From Lepiota brunneoincarnata (taxonomy: Eukaryota > Basidiomycota > Agaricomycetes > Agaricales > Agaricaceae): a stretch of DNA of 64,000 bases. The DNA lies in assembly GCA_023014365.1 (NCBI GenBank), contig JAEBUN010000001.1:124001-188000 (forward strand), in the 5' to 3' direction. This document shows positions 45,988 to 58,420 of this stretch, piece after piece (the stretch's first letter is position 1; each line of letters starts with the position of its first letter). The notes beneath the pieces are model-generated. The model was not told the DNA's origin, made no database searches, and worked only from the letters and a program-made list of their open reading frames with translations. Both the position numbers and the translations under genes were made by a program.

Positions 45988-47839
45988 TCAGTAGTGACAG
46001 GCAAACTGTTCGAAGGAAAAGCTCACTTTGAATCCGATGCTGTTTAACTTCTCAGCATCGATGATTAACCGCCCATCGAAGACGAATGCAGGCTTATTCA
46101 TGTTTTTGTAGATCTCCTGCCAGTCAATTCCCTTGAATTCCTTCCACTCTGTCGCGACGACAATAGCATCCGCATTTCTGGCCGCTTCAATAGCAGAGGT
46201 CGAGATCGTGACGTGTTTCTTGACTGGATAGTCACGGATACATCAAACACCTTCCTCGTCGATGACAAAAAGGCACTCACGATGATCAAGAGGAACAGAA
46301 GGGGTAGCTTCCTGAAGATCTGCCCAGATCTGATCATGCTCGACCTGAGGGTCATAGATGGTGACAAGGGCTCTCTCGGACAAGAAATCCCTGATCAGTG
46401 TAATCGCAGCTGACTCGCGTGTATCACCTGTGTCAGCCTTGAAAGCAAAGCCCAAGACAGCGATACGCTACGTGGGTTTCAACAATAGGTCAATATAATG
46501 AGGGCAGAAACTATCGAACACCGACCTTGCCGGTAATGGTGTTGAAGAGGGTATCAACGACTCGCTTAGAGAACCTCCTCTTCTGGTACTCGTTCATCTC
46601 TACCACTTGCCTCCAGTAGGCGGCGACCTCGGGAAGATGGCAACTTTCGGAGAGGTAGACCAGGTTGAGGATGTCCTTCTGGAAGCAACTTCCACCGAAA
46701 CCGACGGAGGCTTTCAAGAATTTGGGGCCAATGCGTGAATCATAACCAATGGCATGCGCAACTTCGTCGATGTTGGCACCGGTAGATTCACAGATAGCAG
46801 ATAGTGCGTTGATAGAGGAAATACGTTGAGCGAGCATAGCATTAGCAGCGAGTTTGGAAAGCTCGGATGACCAAAGGCCGACAGTGAGGATACGGTCCCT
46901 CCTGCGTATGTAGCATTCATTGAGTGTTACAAGGTCGTAGCACGACAATAATGCAAACTTACGGAACCCAGTTTGCATAAACGGCAGCGAGGTTCTCACA
47001 CGCGGCAATACCTTCCGGTGTCTGAAGCGAACCGATAAGGACGCGATCAGGATTCAAGAGATCCTGAATGGCAGTTCCCTCAGCAAGGAATTCGGGGTTG
47101 GAGAGGATATCAAAGCGGCAGTTGGGTTTTGAGTTGGCCTCGAGAATGGTGCGCATAGACTCCGCAGTACGGCATGGTACAGTGGACTTTTCAACAACAA
47201 TTTTTGAGCTGGTCGCGACGGTCGCGATTCGGCGTGTTGCAAGCTCGACATAGCTGCGGGCAAACACGTTGTGATCAGTAACCGACTTCCGAGGGTAATA
47301 TAGGTAATCCCGAAAATCAGAATCGGCGCATATATGAAACAACCAGCAACGCCGCTGAGAACACGAGGGGATGATCCAATTCATTACTCACTTTAGGTCA
47401 GCGGCAAAGCCAGCACCGACTCCACTCTTCTTGGTTGGGGTATTCACACTGACGAAGATAAGGTCTGCCTCCTCGATGGCCTTGTCCACATCAGTGGAGA
47501 AGAAAAGGTTGCGGCCGCGAGCTTGACGAACAACGTCCTCCAGGCCAGGCTCGTAGATGGGGAGTTTATAGTCAGGACTGTTCCATGCATCGATACGGGC
47601 TTGGTTGAGATCAACGATTGTGACCTGGATCTGTGGGCACCGGAGGGCGATGACAGCACATGTCGGTCCACCTGGAAAAGGCGCGTCAGGTCGCTTTCAT
47701 GACACGTGTATGGGAGGAAGGGGGGTATACCAACGTAACCAGCACCGACTGCCCAAGACAACTCATTAGTGGAGGGTAGCTCATTAGCGGGTGGGTTGAG
47801 CTCACTGCAGCAGACTTTGGAAACTTTGACGGGGGCCAT
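45988..47839 (-). CDS. UDP-glucose 6-dehydrogenase
   Basis: NAD-dependent enzyme that oxidises UDP-glucose to UDP-glucuronate, the precursor of UDP-xylose and capsule or wall glycans. From [10 protein letters not shown] (47839), introns lead to IGAGYVG and [20 protein letters not shown], the Rossmann NAD site. Next are [40 protein letters not shown] and [20 protein letters not shown]. The catalytic Cys lies in [17 protein letters not shown] (about 46700-46660). C-terminal segments are [60 protein letters not shown] and [20 protein letters not shown]. The frame holds throughout. The end is uncertain: after NSIGFKV either the frame runs to a stop at 45988, or a GTGAGC donor there leads to a last short exon. 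Confidence 0.92.
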
Positions 47840-48205
47840 TGCTGTTAGAGGAGAGGAGGCAGGAGAGGAGAAGGCGGTAGTGGTTGGTCAAGAAACAAGG
47901 GAAGATATAAAAAACGCATTGAGGGGTTAAAATCGTTCTACTCCGTTAGTTCCAAATTGGGCTAGTTGCCGGACGGCAGTTGTTAGCCAGTCAAGCGGTC
48001 AATGTACCCGTTCTTGACAACGGGCAGATGATGTCAGCTCCTGCCTTATCTTCCCTCGTCTTTCCCAAGACTTCCTGCGACCATCAAGCAAGGGACGCGT
48101 TTGTTTACATACTACATACATACACGCGGTTTGAGGAGCGCCATCAAATGAACCATCCCTCCTTAGTCCTCGCGCCGGCTAGCTTTCGCTTTACGCTCAG
48201 CAGTA

Positions 48206-50054
48206 TCACGCAGCGACTTCATACAAATAGGTTCCGAGCAATTTCGTCTGCAAGCCCTGTCAGTAAAAGCGCTCGCATTCATTAGGGCGGCCAACTTACC
48301 CCTTCGATGTAGTTTGACCTATCAAGCTTCTCGTTTGTCGAACTACCAGTGGCTGAGCTTCATCATCATTGAACGTGTTTCCTGGGAGGAGACTTACTGT
48401 GCTCCATCATCACCTCGTCCCATAGGCAACAACAAGACATTCACCCCCAGACACTCTGCAAAAGTCAGGGTCACCGGGATTGATCCACCCTCTCTTGTGA
48501 GATCTGGATCTAGCCCCCAGACCGACTACAACAGGGGTCAGGAGGATTCATCAGAAAACCATCCCACCTACCTTGGTCGCCCGTTTTGCCGCCTCAAAGT
48601 TCCAATGGTTTACATCAGTCACCCAAGGCTTTCCACCGTGCAGGTTCTCAATCTCAAGCTTGTTCTTGCTCTTCAGCTTTTTGAACTCCTCTTCCACGTA
48701 CTTGATCACCAGAGGATCAACCGTCTCCGGCGTCTGGGGCGGAACAAGTCTGTTGCACTATTTTAGGTCTGACTGACGGAGAGGGACAAGATGGCTGACC
48801 GAATGCTGAATTTACCCGACACCTTTGCTGGAATGACAGTCTTGGCGCCTACTCCGCCGAAGGCCCCTTCAATGCCATGCAATGACAAGCTCGGGTATCT
48901 CATCCTTCCCATCAGCACGTCCACCTTATCATCGGATAGCGCAATAGCTGCCCCCGCTGCCTCCTCAATGTCTTGCGTCGAATAGTCTAACGAAGCATAG
49001 ATCTTCCTATATGTCGTGGCTTAATCAGAACTCGAATCAACATGTGGAATGCGAGGCCTACCTTTCCTCCTCCGTGGGAGGCGCGACAAGCTCCTCGACG
49101 CCAGGTATGAGGATCCGGCCCTCGTTATTAACCAGTCGACCCATGAGATGGATAAGATCGGTCATCGGCTCGTGTACCGTACGCCCGAAGACCCCTGAGT
49201 GCAAATCTCTTGCGGGACCGGAAACCGTAAGCCTAAAGTAAGGTTAAACCGCGGAGGCCGTAGGTGAGCGCCGGAGTTCTTGTGTTAAGCCAGTAGTTAT
49301 CGGACTGGTCCACGATGAGGGAAGGAAGAAAGAACGCAAACTGATTAATCTGTACGCACAATGCAAACGGCATCTACTCCATCAAACCAGCCTCCCGGCT
49401 TGCTTTCTCTTGCGACGAGCTCGTCCAAGCCTTCACTCCCACTTTCCTCCATCCCTTCAAAGCAGCAGCGAAGGTTGACAGGAAGTTCCTTTCTTGTTCT
49501 CATGATGCCACTGTAGGACATTGACCCATCCGAGGACTGGACCCTTGTCGTCAGATGCACCACGGCCAATCAAAGCGGCCAGTCTTCTCGTCGATGACAA
49601 GCTTGAATGGTTCCGTATCCCAGCCATCACTCTTGTTTGCCTACCTCTCAATTCATCAAAGATGAGCATGTAATCCCAGATCGAAGTGACACTCACGGGC
49701 TGGACGTCAAAATGACCATATATGAGGATAGTCTTCTTGTTCTTGTCGTTTCCAATCTTGCCAAGGATGGCAGGTGGAAGGGGAAGCTTTTGGCCCTCGA
49801 TGTCCTGGGTCCCAAGTTCAGCGAAATGGGTAGTCACACCGACAGCCCTTGAGCTGATCGTTCAGCCAGTAAGCCATCTTGATGACATCCTGGCGGCGCG
49901 AGGCATCGCCGCTGATGCTGTTGACTTATGAGCGTGAGCAGGAGGGTTGCGAGATCAATACCCGCCTTGGGATGGCGACTGCATCTGCGAGGCGCTGGAT
50001 GAAGACGTTGGCATTGTCGTCAATGTATTTGAGGAATTCAGAGGGTGCAGCCAT
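48206..50054 (-). CDS. DUG1: M20 metallopeptidase, Cys-Gly dipeptidase type (DUG1/CNDP2-like), frame broken four times
   Basis: Di-zinc dipeptidase that cleaves Cys-Gly in cytosolic glutathione turnover. Start at 50054: [20 protein letters not shown]. Motifs in order: [28 protein letters not shown] with the first metal His and Asp; [10 protein letters not shown] with the bridging Asp; [14 protein letters not shown] with the catalytic and metal-binding Glu; [20 protein letters not shown]; and near the end [20 protein letters not shown] with the last metal His, then GTYLYEVAA with a stop at 48206. All catalytic residues are present. Four surplus bases break the frame: one of 49846-49848, one of 49572-49574, one of 49488-49489 and one of 49240-49241, all in short homopolymers. 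The first intron appears to use a GC donor. Confidence 0.85.
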
Positions 50055-50223
50055 GATTGTGTTGGAGAATCTGTGTGAGAAGGGTGAGCGTGGAAGGGCC
50101 AAGGCTTAGAGAATGGGGCATTTGTACCTTATGCAGTCGATGAGTTCTAAAAGGGGGACGATAAGATGGCCGTTCACGTGGACAGCTACTGGTACAAAAT
50201 AATAAAATACATATCCTCAGGGG

Positions 50224-50990
50224 TTAGCTGGCGGACGAGTCGAGGATGGTGCCTTCCCGCCCCTCCCTTTGAACCCAGATGATTGACCCCGCTTCCCTGG
50301 AGTCCGGTGGTTCAGGTGCCTTAGGCTCCCTCAGTATCTTCACATGGTTACTGCTAGCCTTTTCACCACTCCGGCTCCCTCCGCCTGCACGCTCGTCCCC
50401 GCTCCCTGAAGCCTCAGCCCCGAATATTCTTTCCCGCGCAGCTGCATACCGCGCCTCTCGTTCCTGCAACGACTCCCCTGGGGGTGTCGATGTTGTTGGA
50501 CTCCCTTGCGACGGTGACGAACTTTGAGGCCGTTTGAGGATGCGTAGGGAAGATTGGAAAGCTGCTACTGGAGGGGGTACTACGGAAGACGTCCTGGATG
50601 TAACCAGGGTGGGCATTGGGGCAGCCACCTTAGCATTCCTAGAATCTTGCAATGAGAGATCAAGACCTGCAGTTGGTAGGTAATAACCCACGCAGCTTCC
50701 CATATTTTTCTGTTTTCTTCGGCACCTGGGGGTGTTGTAATATGGTCGGGGACCAAGGAAGGGGTATCTGATGTTGAATTAACGTTTCTGCTACTGTCAT
50801 TCTCGTCGTCATCATCTTCTTCCCAGTCATCTCGTACTACGGAGGGTGCTGGCGGTGGTGCTCGCTGGCGGGGACCGAGGCTCTGATATGGTGATTAATT
50901 AATACCGCTGCGACCCTAAACATTCAAATTTACTGTGGTTGGCTGATCCCACGGATCCACTGGACTTTGCGAGGATGAACCCTTCGTCAT
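50224..50990 (-). CDS. SUZ-domain protein
   Basis: Small, mostly disordered protein with a SUZ motif, an RNA-binding-associated domain. Exon 1 starts MTKGSSSQSPVDPWDQPTT (50990). After an intron (about 50929-50881), SLGPRQRAPPPAPSVVRDDW leads into an acidic run (EEDDDDENDSS). Another intron joins ENRKIWEAA to NAKVAAPMPTLVTSRTSS. The SUZ core reads LRILKRP...ESLQEREARYAAARERIFG. The C-terminus, VKILREPKAPEPPDS, ends SSAS at 50224. It is divergent from RPL10A with only about 200 bases between the starts, so a shared promoter is likely. Confidence 0.78.
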
Positions 50991-51191
50991 TATCGAGGAC
51001 TCGCGATTAACTTACCACGCGCTGACCACCCACACTCGAATTGCTTATGTAAAGAGGAAACCCCATTGTTGGGTTAGGGGTACCGGCATTCAGCCGGAAA
51101 ACTGTACAGCTCATCCACGCCACCAGATATTCGCATATCCAACGTCGAGCAACGGCCGCTTCTTCCCTCAAGGCTAAATCTATCATCAAGC

Positions 51192-52065
51192 ATGAGGTTT
51201 GTCGCTGTCGCTCTCTGGGAAAGCAACTCGGACACTGATATATTCAACCAGTTCCAAACTCTCGGTGTCTAGCGTGCGGGGCTCCGTTAAAGAGCTGCTT
51301 GCTGAGGCAAATGGCGAGCAGAAACGCAAATTCGTTGAGACTGTTGAACTGCAGATCGGTCTCAAGAACTACGATCCCCAGCGCGACAAGCGTTTCTCTG
51401 GAACCGTTAGGTCAGCTTTCCCTGGTGAAAATTTTTGTCCTGGTAAATTAACCGGGTACTGGTCTAGACTCCCCAATGTTCCTCGCCCGCGCATGTCCAT
51501 CTGCATTCTTGCCGACGCCGCCGATATCGATCGTGCGAAACAAATCGATCTCGAGTATATGTCTGTCGATGACCTGAAGAAGTGTGTGCTGTTCCCCCTT
51601 TACTTTTGACTTGAGCTAATTGTCCATCCCAACAGGCTCAACAAGAACAAGAAGCTGGTCAAGAAGCTCGCAAAGAAGTATGACGCTTTCCTTTCATCAG
51701 AAACCCTCATCAAGCAGATTCCTCGTCTCCTGGGTCCCGGTCTCTCCAAGGCCGGCAAGTTCCCTACCCCCGTGTCCCACTCTGAGGACCTCAACACCAA
51801 AATCACCGAGGTCCGTTCGACCATCAAGTTCCAGCTCAAGAAAGTCTTGTGCTTGGGTGTCGCTGTCGGTCACATCGAGATGACGGACGACCAGGTGCTC
51901 GGTAATGTCATGCTTAGTGCGTATCTTTCCCTGTATTATTCCGGACCATCATTAATTCCGGCTTCAGGCATCAACTTCCTCGTCTCTCTCCTCAAAAAGA
52001 ACTGGCAGAATGTCAAGTCTCTGCACATCAAAACCACGATGGGGAAGCCCATTCGGCTGTACTAG
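51192..52065 (+). CDS. RPL10A: 60S ribosomal protein L10a (uL1)
   Basis: Large-subunit stalk protein at the E site. Exon 1 is only five bases (ATGAG, 51192-51196), as is common in fungal ribosomal genes. Intron 51197-51251 leads to [20 protein letters not shown]. Further exons: [20 protein letters not shown], then [60 protein letters not shown], then [18 protein letters not shown] and [20 protein letters not shown], ending [10 protein letters not shown]. The universal L1 motifs are complete and no frame break was found, unlike the neighbouring M20 gene. Confidence 0.96.
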
Positions 52066-53289
52066 ATTATCTTTACCATCCCTTTGCATTGTTAGAACCG
52101 AGGCTTCGCGAGGAACGGAGAGGGGAAGGGAGCTCGAATCCAAGGGAATTGCTGGCGTAATGCACAACATGGCCCCGCACGCTTAACCAACAACGCCTCG
52201 GGGAGGACGTTGATTGGGAGCTGATGCGTCAGTCTTCTTTCCTGGCATCTTGTAATTCTTCTTCTTCTCCGCTACCTCTTGAACTGGTTATGTGCTGATG
52301 GTGGTTGTACGGATACACTACCGACAATGAGATACAAATGTTTTTGATAGTTCCACGCACCTACCGACTGTCATTCGTCCCCATTCGCCTTCCACTGCTA
52401 CTTGTTTAGTTGTGTGAACTAAGACTTCGAAGGTCATCCCAGGGAGCCTAACACTGTGAGTTGTGCCTTGAAGTGAATGGAAACTTAAAGGTGTCAAAGG
52501 TCGATAGCATGAGAAAACCTGAATTTAGGGACGTTGTATATGGCTTCAACTGTTTCCTGGAGAGTTGGTAGAGGACAGTAGGGACGTCCGCTTGACATTG
52601 CTCCAGTACAATTATATGTAAATTGCAGCCCTCCACAATCCTAGGCAACCGTGACCCGCTCGGAAGCTTTCTTCCCCATTGCATTTGTTATGGCTACAAC
52701 GGGCCCCATCACCAGTTCCCCATAAGCCTGTTGTGGATGCACCCCCGGTCTGCACTACGCGAAAGCAGAGAATCTCGCCAGATCTAGATCCGAACACCAC
52801 AAAAGCAGGCTCAGGCGAGTTGGCCTCACCTCATCTCCTCAATGGGATACCCGAAGGACCGCATGATCTGCTTTGTGGCTCCTCGCGGGCCCCCGTATGA
52901 AGCAGCGAGTACTGAGTACCCTTGTGATTTGCGAGCCTGTTCATGAGGGGCCATGTGCATACTATCCACAACAGGAAGTCTGTTTGCCAATAATAGCTAG
53001 ATAAACGCACGTGAGCGTAGTCCTCATATGAGGCTCTCAGCTGTGGTACGCGACTGACAGTTGTTGATAGTGGTTGCCCCGCAACTATCCTTGGGTGAAA
53101 CAATCAAGTGCGGTCTTATACTTCCTAGGCTACTGAATCCTACCTGCCAAGTGAGATCAGGTCCTTGTGAATGCCCAATTACCCACATGGGTGTCCTCGT
53201 GATGTCGTGGTAGTACCAGCTGAAAATCGAAGAGAACATATATACGTTGAAGGGAGGAAGTCTGTTGAACGACCACTAAGTGAACAAGG
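52066..53289. other. 1.2-kb intergenic region, no gene recognised
   Basis: The region lies between RPL10A and the carboxylesterase, both on the plus strand. Short open frames exist on the minus strand (for example 52448-52684 and 52831-53103), without motifs. It should contain the RPL10A terminator region and the esterase promoter. Confidence 0.5.
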
Positions 53290-55681
53290 ATGCTCCTTCA
53301 GCTCCCAGCCATCTTCTTGCTCAGTCCTATCCTCGTAGCGGCAGCACCAGCTCCTACCGTCAAGCTCGATGGCGCGACTGTTACTGGAAGGACTGAAGGG
53401 GCTGTCCAACAATTTCAAGGCATCCCCTTCGCGAAGCCCCCGTGCGCTGCTCACTCATTTTGATTACATGACGATTGTTCTAACACGAGCTCCTCAGCGT
53501 TGGTAACTTTCGCTTTCGATTGCCTCAACCCATTCCCCGGTATAATCAATCCTTCGCTGCGACGGCATATGGATCTGCGTGCCCTCAGCAGAAGTTCGAG
53601 CTCCCCGTACTGCAGGGCTTGCCCGCAGAGATTATCGACAACCTTGTGAATGGGGTTTTCTCTGCTTTGTTTCCTGATAGCGAAGACTGTGAGAGGGGTC
53701 TTTTCTGCATTTCAGATTTCATCTTGATTGATTAATTCGTCGGTAGGTCTTACCATCAATGTTGTGAAGCCCGCATCAGCTACGCCGACGTCCAAGTTGC
53801 CTGTTCTAGTGGTATGTTCCCCTCAGTGCTTATCGAATGACTGGCCATCACTGACCTCCGGTGGGCCGAAGTGGATTTTTGGAGGTTTAGCGATTTTATT
53901 AGGGTATCATTGTCTGGCCTTACGATCATTACTTTCAGGGGGATTCGAATTCGGGAGTACTTCTATGTATGTTGGTGACCTTGTAAAAGTGTTGGCTAGA
54001 CTGACGTCGTGAATCAGGTACGATGGGAGTATAATTGTCAGGAAATCCATGGATATAGGCTTCCCGGTTATTTTCGTTAGCATGAACTACCGGTAAGTTC
54101 TGTTGTGTAGCTGTCTACGATGCACTAATTTTCACAAAAACCCAGGCTTACTGGTTGGTTTTCAACGATGGGATATTGACAATGAGTGTGCTTATTTCGA
54201 TCAACAGGTTTCGGCTTCTTGGCAAGTAAGGAAGTAAGGGAGGCTGGCGTTGGCAATCTTGGTCTCCAAGACCGTGAGTACCTAGGTGAAAATGTTCTAT
54301 TATATTAAATTGGCACCGAATCAGAAAGAGAAGCCCTACGATGGGTCCAGAAATATATCTCTGCATTCGGTGGTGACCCTACAAAGGTGACCATGTGGGT
54401 TCTGTTCCTTCCCAAAAGCCTCAAACGTCTGGGATGCTGATGTCGCTATCCAGCTGGGGAGAATCTGCCGGGGCAATCTCCGTTTCATTGCAGATGCTCA
54501 CAAATGGAGGCAATGCGGAGGGCTTATTCCGGGCAGGAGTTATGCAGTCTGGTGCCCCCATTCCTGTCGGAGATATCGAGAATGGTCAAATTTATTATGA
54601 TTCTATCGTCGCCGCTACTGGTTGCTCTGGTGCTGCTGATACCTTGCAGTGCCTGCGCACTGTACCGTACAACAGCTTGAAGGCTGCGATAGATAATACT
54701 CCAAGTATCTTCGCCTTCCAGGTGGGTCTCAGAGTGAACAGCCATCGGAATATTTAGCTAACAATGCTGTTATCCAGTCCTTGCGTCTCGCTTGGCTCCC
54801 TAGGGCGGACGGCGTATTCTTGAGCGATCATCCACAGAAACTCGTCCAGAAAGGCCAGATTGCGCGCGTGCCTTTTATTACCGGTTAGAGGTAGTCTCTC
54901 GATTGCAAACCAAGGCTTACTGTTACAAGGCAACTGTGACGACGAAGGAACTCTTTTCTCACTGTCTACTCTCAACTTGACGTGAGCAAACCGATTGTTC
55001 AAGTCCAGTGCAGGTCACCTTACCCCAATCCACACAGCACCGAGTCTCAGACTAGAGGATATATCAGGGATGTTTTCCTGACGGGTGCATCTGACGCTCA
55101 GGTCGACCGACTTGCGAGTCTCTATCGCGCAGACATCACACAGGGATCTCCTTTCGACACAGGACTCCTTAATGCCATTACCCCAGAATTCAAACGGATT
55201 GCTGCAATCCAAGGAGATGGAGTTTTCCAGGCTCCTCGCCGCTGGTTATTAAAGAATACCTCGGGCAAACAAAACATTTGGGTCTTTTGTAAGATTTTTC
55301 TTGAAGTCATGGCAAGGATAGCTAATGGTCAGTTCAGTGAGCAAACGTTTCAAGCTTCTTCCATTGTTGGGCTCAGTAAGTTCGAGCAGAAGAGAGGTTT
55401 AATTTTACTTACACGAACTGATTTTGTAGGTACACGCCTCCGACTTGTTGAACTCGATTTTCCTGTCGCAAGAACTGCAAGATTATATCATTCGCTTTAC
55501 GGCCAAATTGGACCCTAACAGCAACAGCTTTTTTAGCTTTAAATGGCCAAAGTACACGTCGGGAAGTCCTAAGCAACTCGTATTTCATGATGGCTTGATC
55601 CCGCAAACTATCGGGGAAGACACGTACCGCAGGGAACAGATGGACTTTTTGACGGAGCTCACGCTCCAGGTTCCGGTTTAA
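53290..55681 (+). CDS. Type-B carboxylesterase/lipase (secreted), copy 1
   Basis: Alpha/beta-hydrolase of the Candida rugosa lipase/cholinesterase group. Start at 53290: MLLQLPAIFLLSPILVAAAP, a signal peptide. The mature part starts VKLDGATVTGRTEGAVQQFQ, then GIPFAKPP, and after an intron VGNFRFRLPQPIP. The oxyanion region reads VWIFGGGFEFGSTSMY across introns near 53820-54020. VSMNYRLTGFGFLASKEVRE follows. The nucleophile is in GESAGAIS (about 54467). The acidic-residue region is FITGNCDDEGTLFS. The C-terminal exon has FTAKLDPNSNSFFSFKWPKY and ends LTLQVPV. The His of the triad should be near VHASDLLN; reading it in frame needs one surplus base removed at 55372. More than ten short exons. 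Confidence 0.86.
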
Positions 55682-56648
55682 TAAGCCAATCAATCAGTCT
55701 GTAGCAGAATTAGAGTACGGCACCACGAGCCCATTACTTACTCCGATGCATCGGGGTTTGAATGTTACACTTCTTGAGTCGCATCGCCAAACAGTCGAAA
55801 GCTGAAAGCCAACCATCTGGTCACATACTCGTGATGTAGGGTTCCTGCTTCTCAGTCAAGTACCCCCCGCGTCGGCCTCGTGCGACCGCACTCGGCCCAA
55901 GTGTTCCCGAAGCTGCCACATGTTGTTCTCACCGGTTGCACATGAAGCCAGAGTAACAAATGCAATCAATGTCATCAGTGCTTCGTTACTGATTAATATA
56001 CGTATAAGTTAATACTTCGCATGTTGTACCTAGCAAGTGAATACAGGGTGATTATTCGAACAAGAAGGTATGAGGATAAGTAGTGGACAATCAGTGAGCG
56101 ATTGTGTGGGCTGCGGAGGACCCGGCGGTTGGGAGGTGTAAGCCTCTGGTTATCACGTGACTAACAGGGGAGATGCTCTCGTGGGGGCTGAGAGGATCTC
56201 CAGGGCAAGGAGGCGAAGTGGGGAATGGCTGTCGCCTTGCCGAGAGGTAGTCAGAATGAGGAAACCACCGGGCCTGAGCGATTGGTAGGGCCGACTGAGC
56301 AGTCCGAAACGGATGCCGAGTAGCTGTACCACATCACTGGGGAGCAGGTGGGTGGGAGCGAAAAACTTGCGAAGATTGGGCACGAGGAGAATATCTGAGT
56401 GAATAGGATAGGGAGAAATTTTCTCATCCGTCTTGGCGAAAGGCTGTGTTTGTTAGTGTATGGTTTAGACGGGCTAGGTCGTCTGGTGCTTCGATGACTT
56501 ATCCATTGATGAGGAAAGATGACGACACGATCGAGGGACAGCCGTCCTGGCACACTTATTAAGAGTGTCAAGATTTGGCCATTTCTGGTCCTGACAATAT
56601 TCTGGATTAATCTATAATGCAGAAGCGATCAGGGTGTCAGACGCAAGG
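55682..56648. other. Intergenic region between esterase copies
   Basis: No gene recognised. Two overlapping minus-strand open frames (56153-56571) carry no motif. The promoter of the esterase fragment at 56649 should lie in the last few hundred bases. Confidence 0.5.
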
Positions 56649-56900
56649 ATGTTCCCTCGGCTGCTCTACGCCCTTGCAGCCTATGGCCTCCTCGCTCAAG
56701 CTGCATCACCAATTGTTGTGCTTGACAAGGCTCTTGTCTCCGGTAAAGATGACGGGGCAACTTACCAATTTCTTGGCATACCCTTCGCCTTGCCTCCGTT
56801 TGTGGCCTTCGTCCCTTCCATTAAGGGAGTACACCTTACCTATAATTTCTAGCATCGGAACGTTTCAAGAGGTGGTATCCAGGCATGATTTCCAGAGACA
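56649..56900 (+). pseudogene. 5' fragment of a second carboxylesterase
   Basis: Reads MFPRLLYALAAYGLLAQAAS, a signal peptide, then VVLDKALVSGKDDGATYQFL and GIPFALPP, matching the first exon of copy 1 in position and content (GIPFAKPP). A splice donor follows, then PIGTF, where copy 1 has PVGNFRFRLPQP; after that, similarity fades and stops occur. No middle part with an oxyanion hole or nucleophile elbow was found before 61.7 kb. With the 3' fragment at 61770-62036 it appears to be a broken gene. Confidence 0.7.
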
Positions 56901-58420
56901 GGTCCCTGGCCGTGTATGGAGCTAGTATCCGCCCTGTGATCCCGGGGGTCGCTAGAAAGATTTCGATAACGGAAAATCGGTATCGGCCTGAGACCTGTTT
57001 TACGTGCCTCTATTTAGACAACCACCAAGTAGATCCCACGACCAGGAGAAACCCCCCTTTCCAGCTATACAATCTAGAGACGACTGGCCGGCGCGAGAGG
57101 CAAAATTGACGGAGGATCTCTGTGCATGAATATACACTAGGATGTATCCTCGAGATGTCCGGAATGAGGGGGAGAGATATCGACATGAGGGGTTGTGGCG
57201 TCCTGACGTGCGTGGACTGCTCTCAATTGAGTTTCCCACTCTAAGCCTGTTTATGCTTGTTTCCATTGACGCCCAACGAGTAACATCCGGTACAATAATT
57301 CGAACACATCCCCATGCTCTGTGCGCGAGGCACCACTTGAAAAGGCTGCATATGAGCTATGGGTTATTGAATGGTGTTTCCAATATCCTCTTGCATCACG
57401 AGAAATCGTCGGATCAAGAGCTACCAGCCTTGGTGCAGTGCTGAGGTTTTCCGTTGGTTACGGGACTTGTCTTATCCCTGCACTAGTTCAGGGTTTGTCG
57501 GAGTCATCATATGAAATTAGCCTAATCCGTAATTTTTTTAATCTGGGTTGAATACAGGGAGTAAAGCTGGGTCACGCAATAGGGATGGGACGAGACACCG
57601 TTTCGCACTACCTGCGTAAATATTTCCCGACGGTAGTGGAGGCAGGACATCCTCTACCGGTCGCAGAGGAGAATATAAGGGTAGTGGTCGTTACGGCAGT
57701 GAGATACTATATTTGGCTTTAAGTTCATTTTTACCCGCTCCGCGTGTCCACCGTTCAACGTTCAGTGTTACAACCCTGACTTGACCGGCTTTTTTTTTTC
57801 CTGCCGATAGGCGAAATCCATTGAGTCGTTTAACCCCAAGTCAATTATCGGATCGTAAGGGTGTGAGAAATGGGTATTTTTTCGCAGAATGCAGAAACGA
57901 CTGACAGAAAGATGTCGTGCCAGGGACCTGTGTCATTGATTGGCGCCTTTAACCATGATCAGCATTGCAACTGCTAAGAATATGATACAGAAATATCAAC
58001 AGGAATACTATGATACATATAAACAATACTAGAACAAAATATACCATGACTCAAGCTTACACTCTATCTGTGAATACTGATCAAGTAAATGAAAAATGCG
58101 GCAATGCCTTGAAACTAATCAACTCATAAAAATATACACAAAAGGTGCCAACCAGTGATACCCAAATTTCCCGAAATCCACCCGCGGAAACTCAACGTGA
58201 GTGACCGTCATCCATCATATATCTTCAGTCCTTCGCTAATATGGTTGTCCCGATCGCTCATGCCGCTGACCGGGATGTGCGCTCCCTACAGATAAAATGA
58301 AGTGTTAGCAACAAAATGCGTAATGACTGTCAGACCACTAACCTGATGCTCTTTGTGTGTCCCCATCAAAGCTCTCACCTGCGTAAATGGGGACTCCGCC
58401 AGATTTGTCTGGAAACATCC
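56901..58420. other. Unassigned DNA inside the split esterase
   Basis: No complete gene recognised. A plus-strand frame at about 57558-57722 reads GHAIGMGRDTVSHYLRKYF, which looks protein-like with a helix-turn-helix flavour, but no family can be named. An AT-rich stretch lies at 57960-58140. Confidence 0.35.

Noticed and set aside
3641..55380. Programmed +1 frameshifting as a genome-wide mechanism
   Set aside because: In several breaks (MSH4, peroxidase 1, O-methyltransferase) the first frame ends in a stop whose T could be skipped, as in ciliate shifty stops. But in the NACHT, M20, NUDIX and dehydratase genes the break is not at a stop, there is no shared slip motif, and a paralogue (peroxidase 2) lacks the break. 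Sequence error is simpler.
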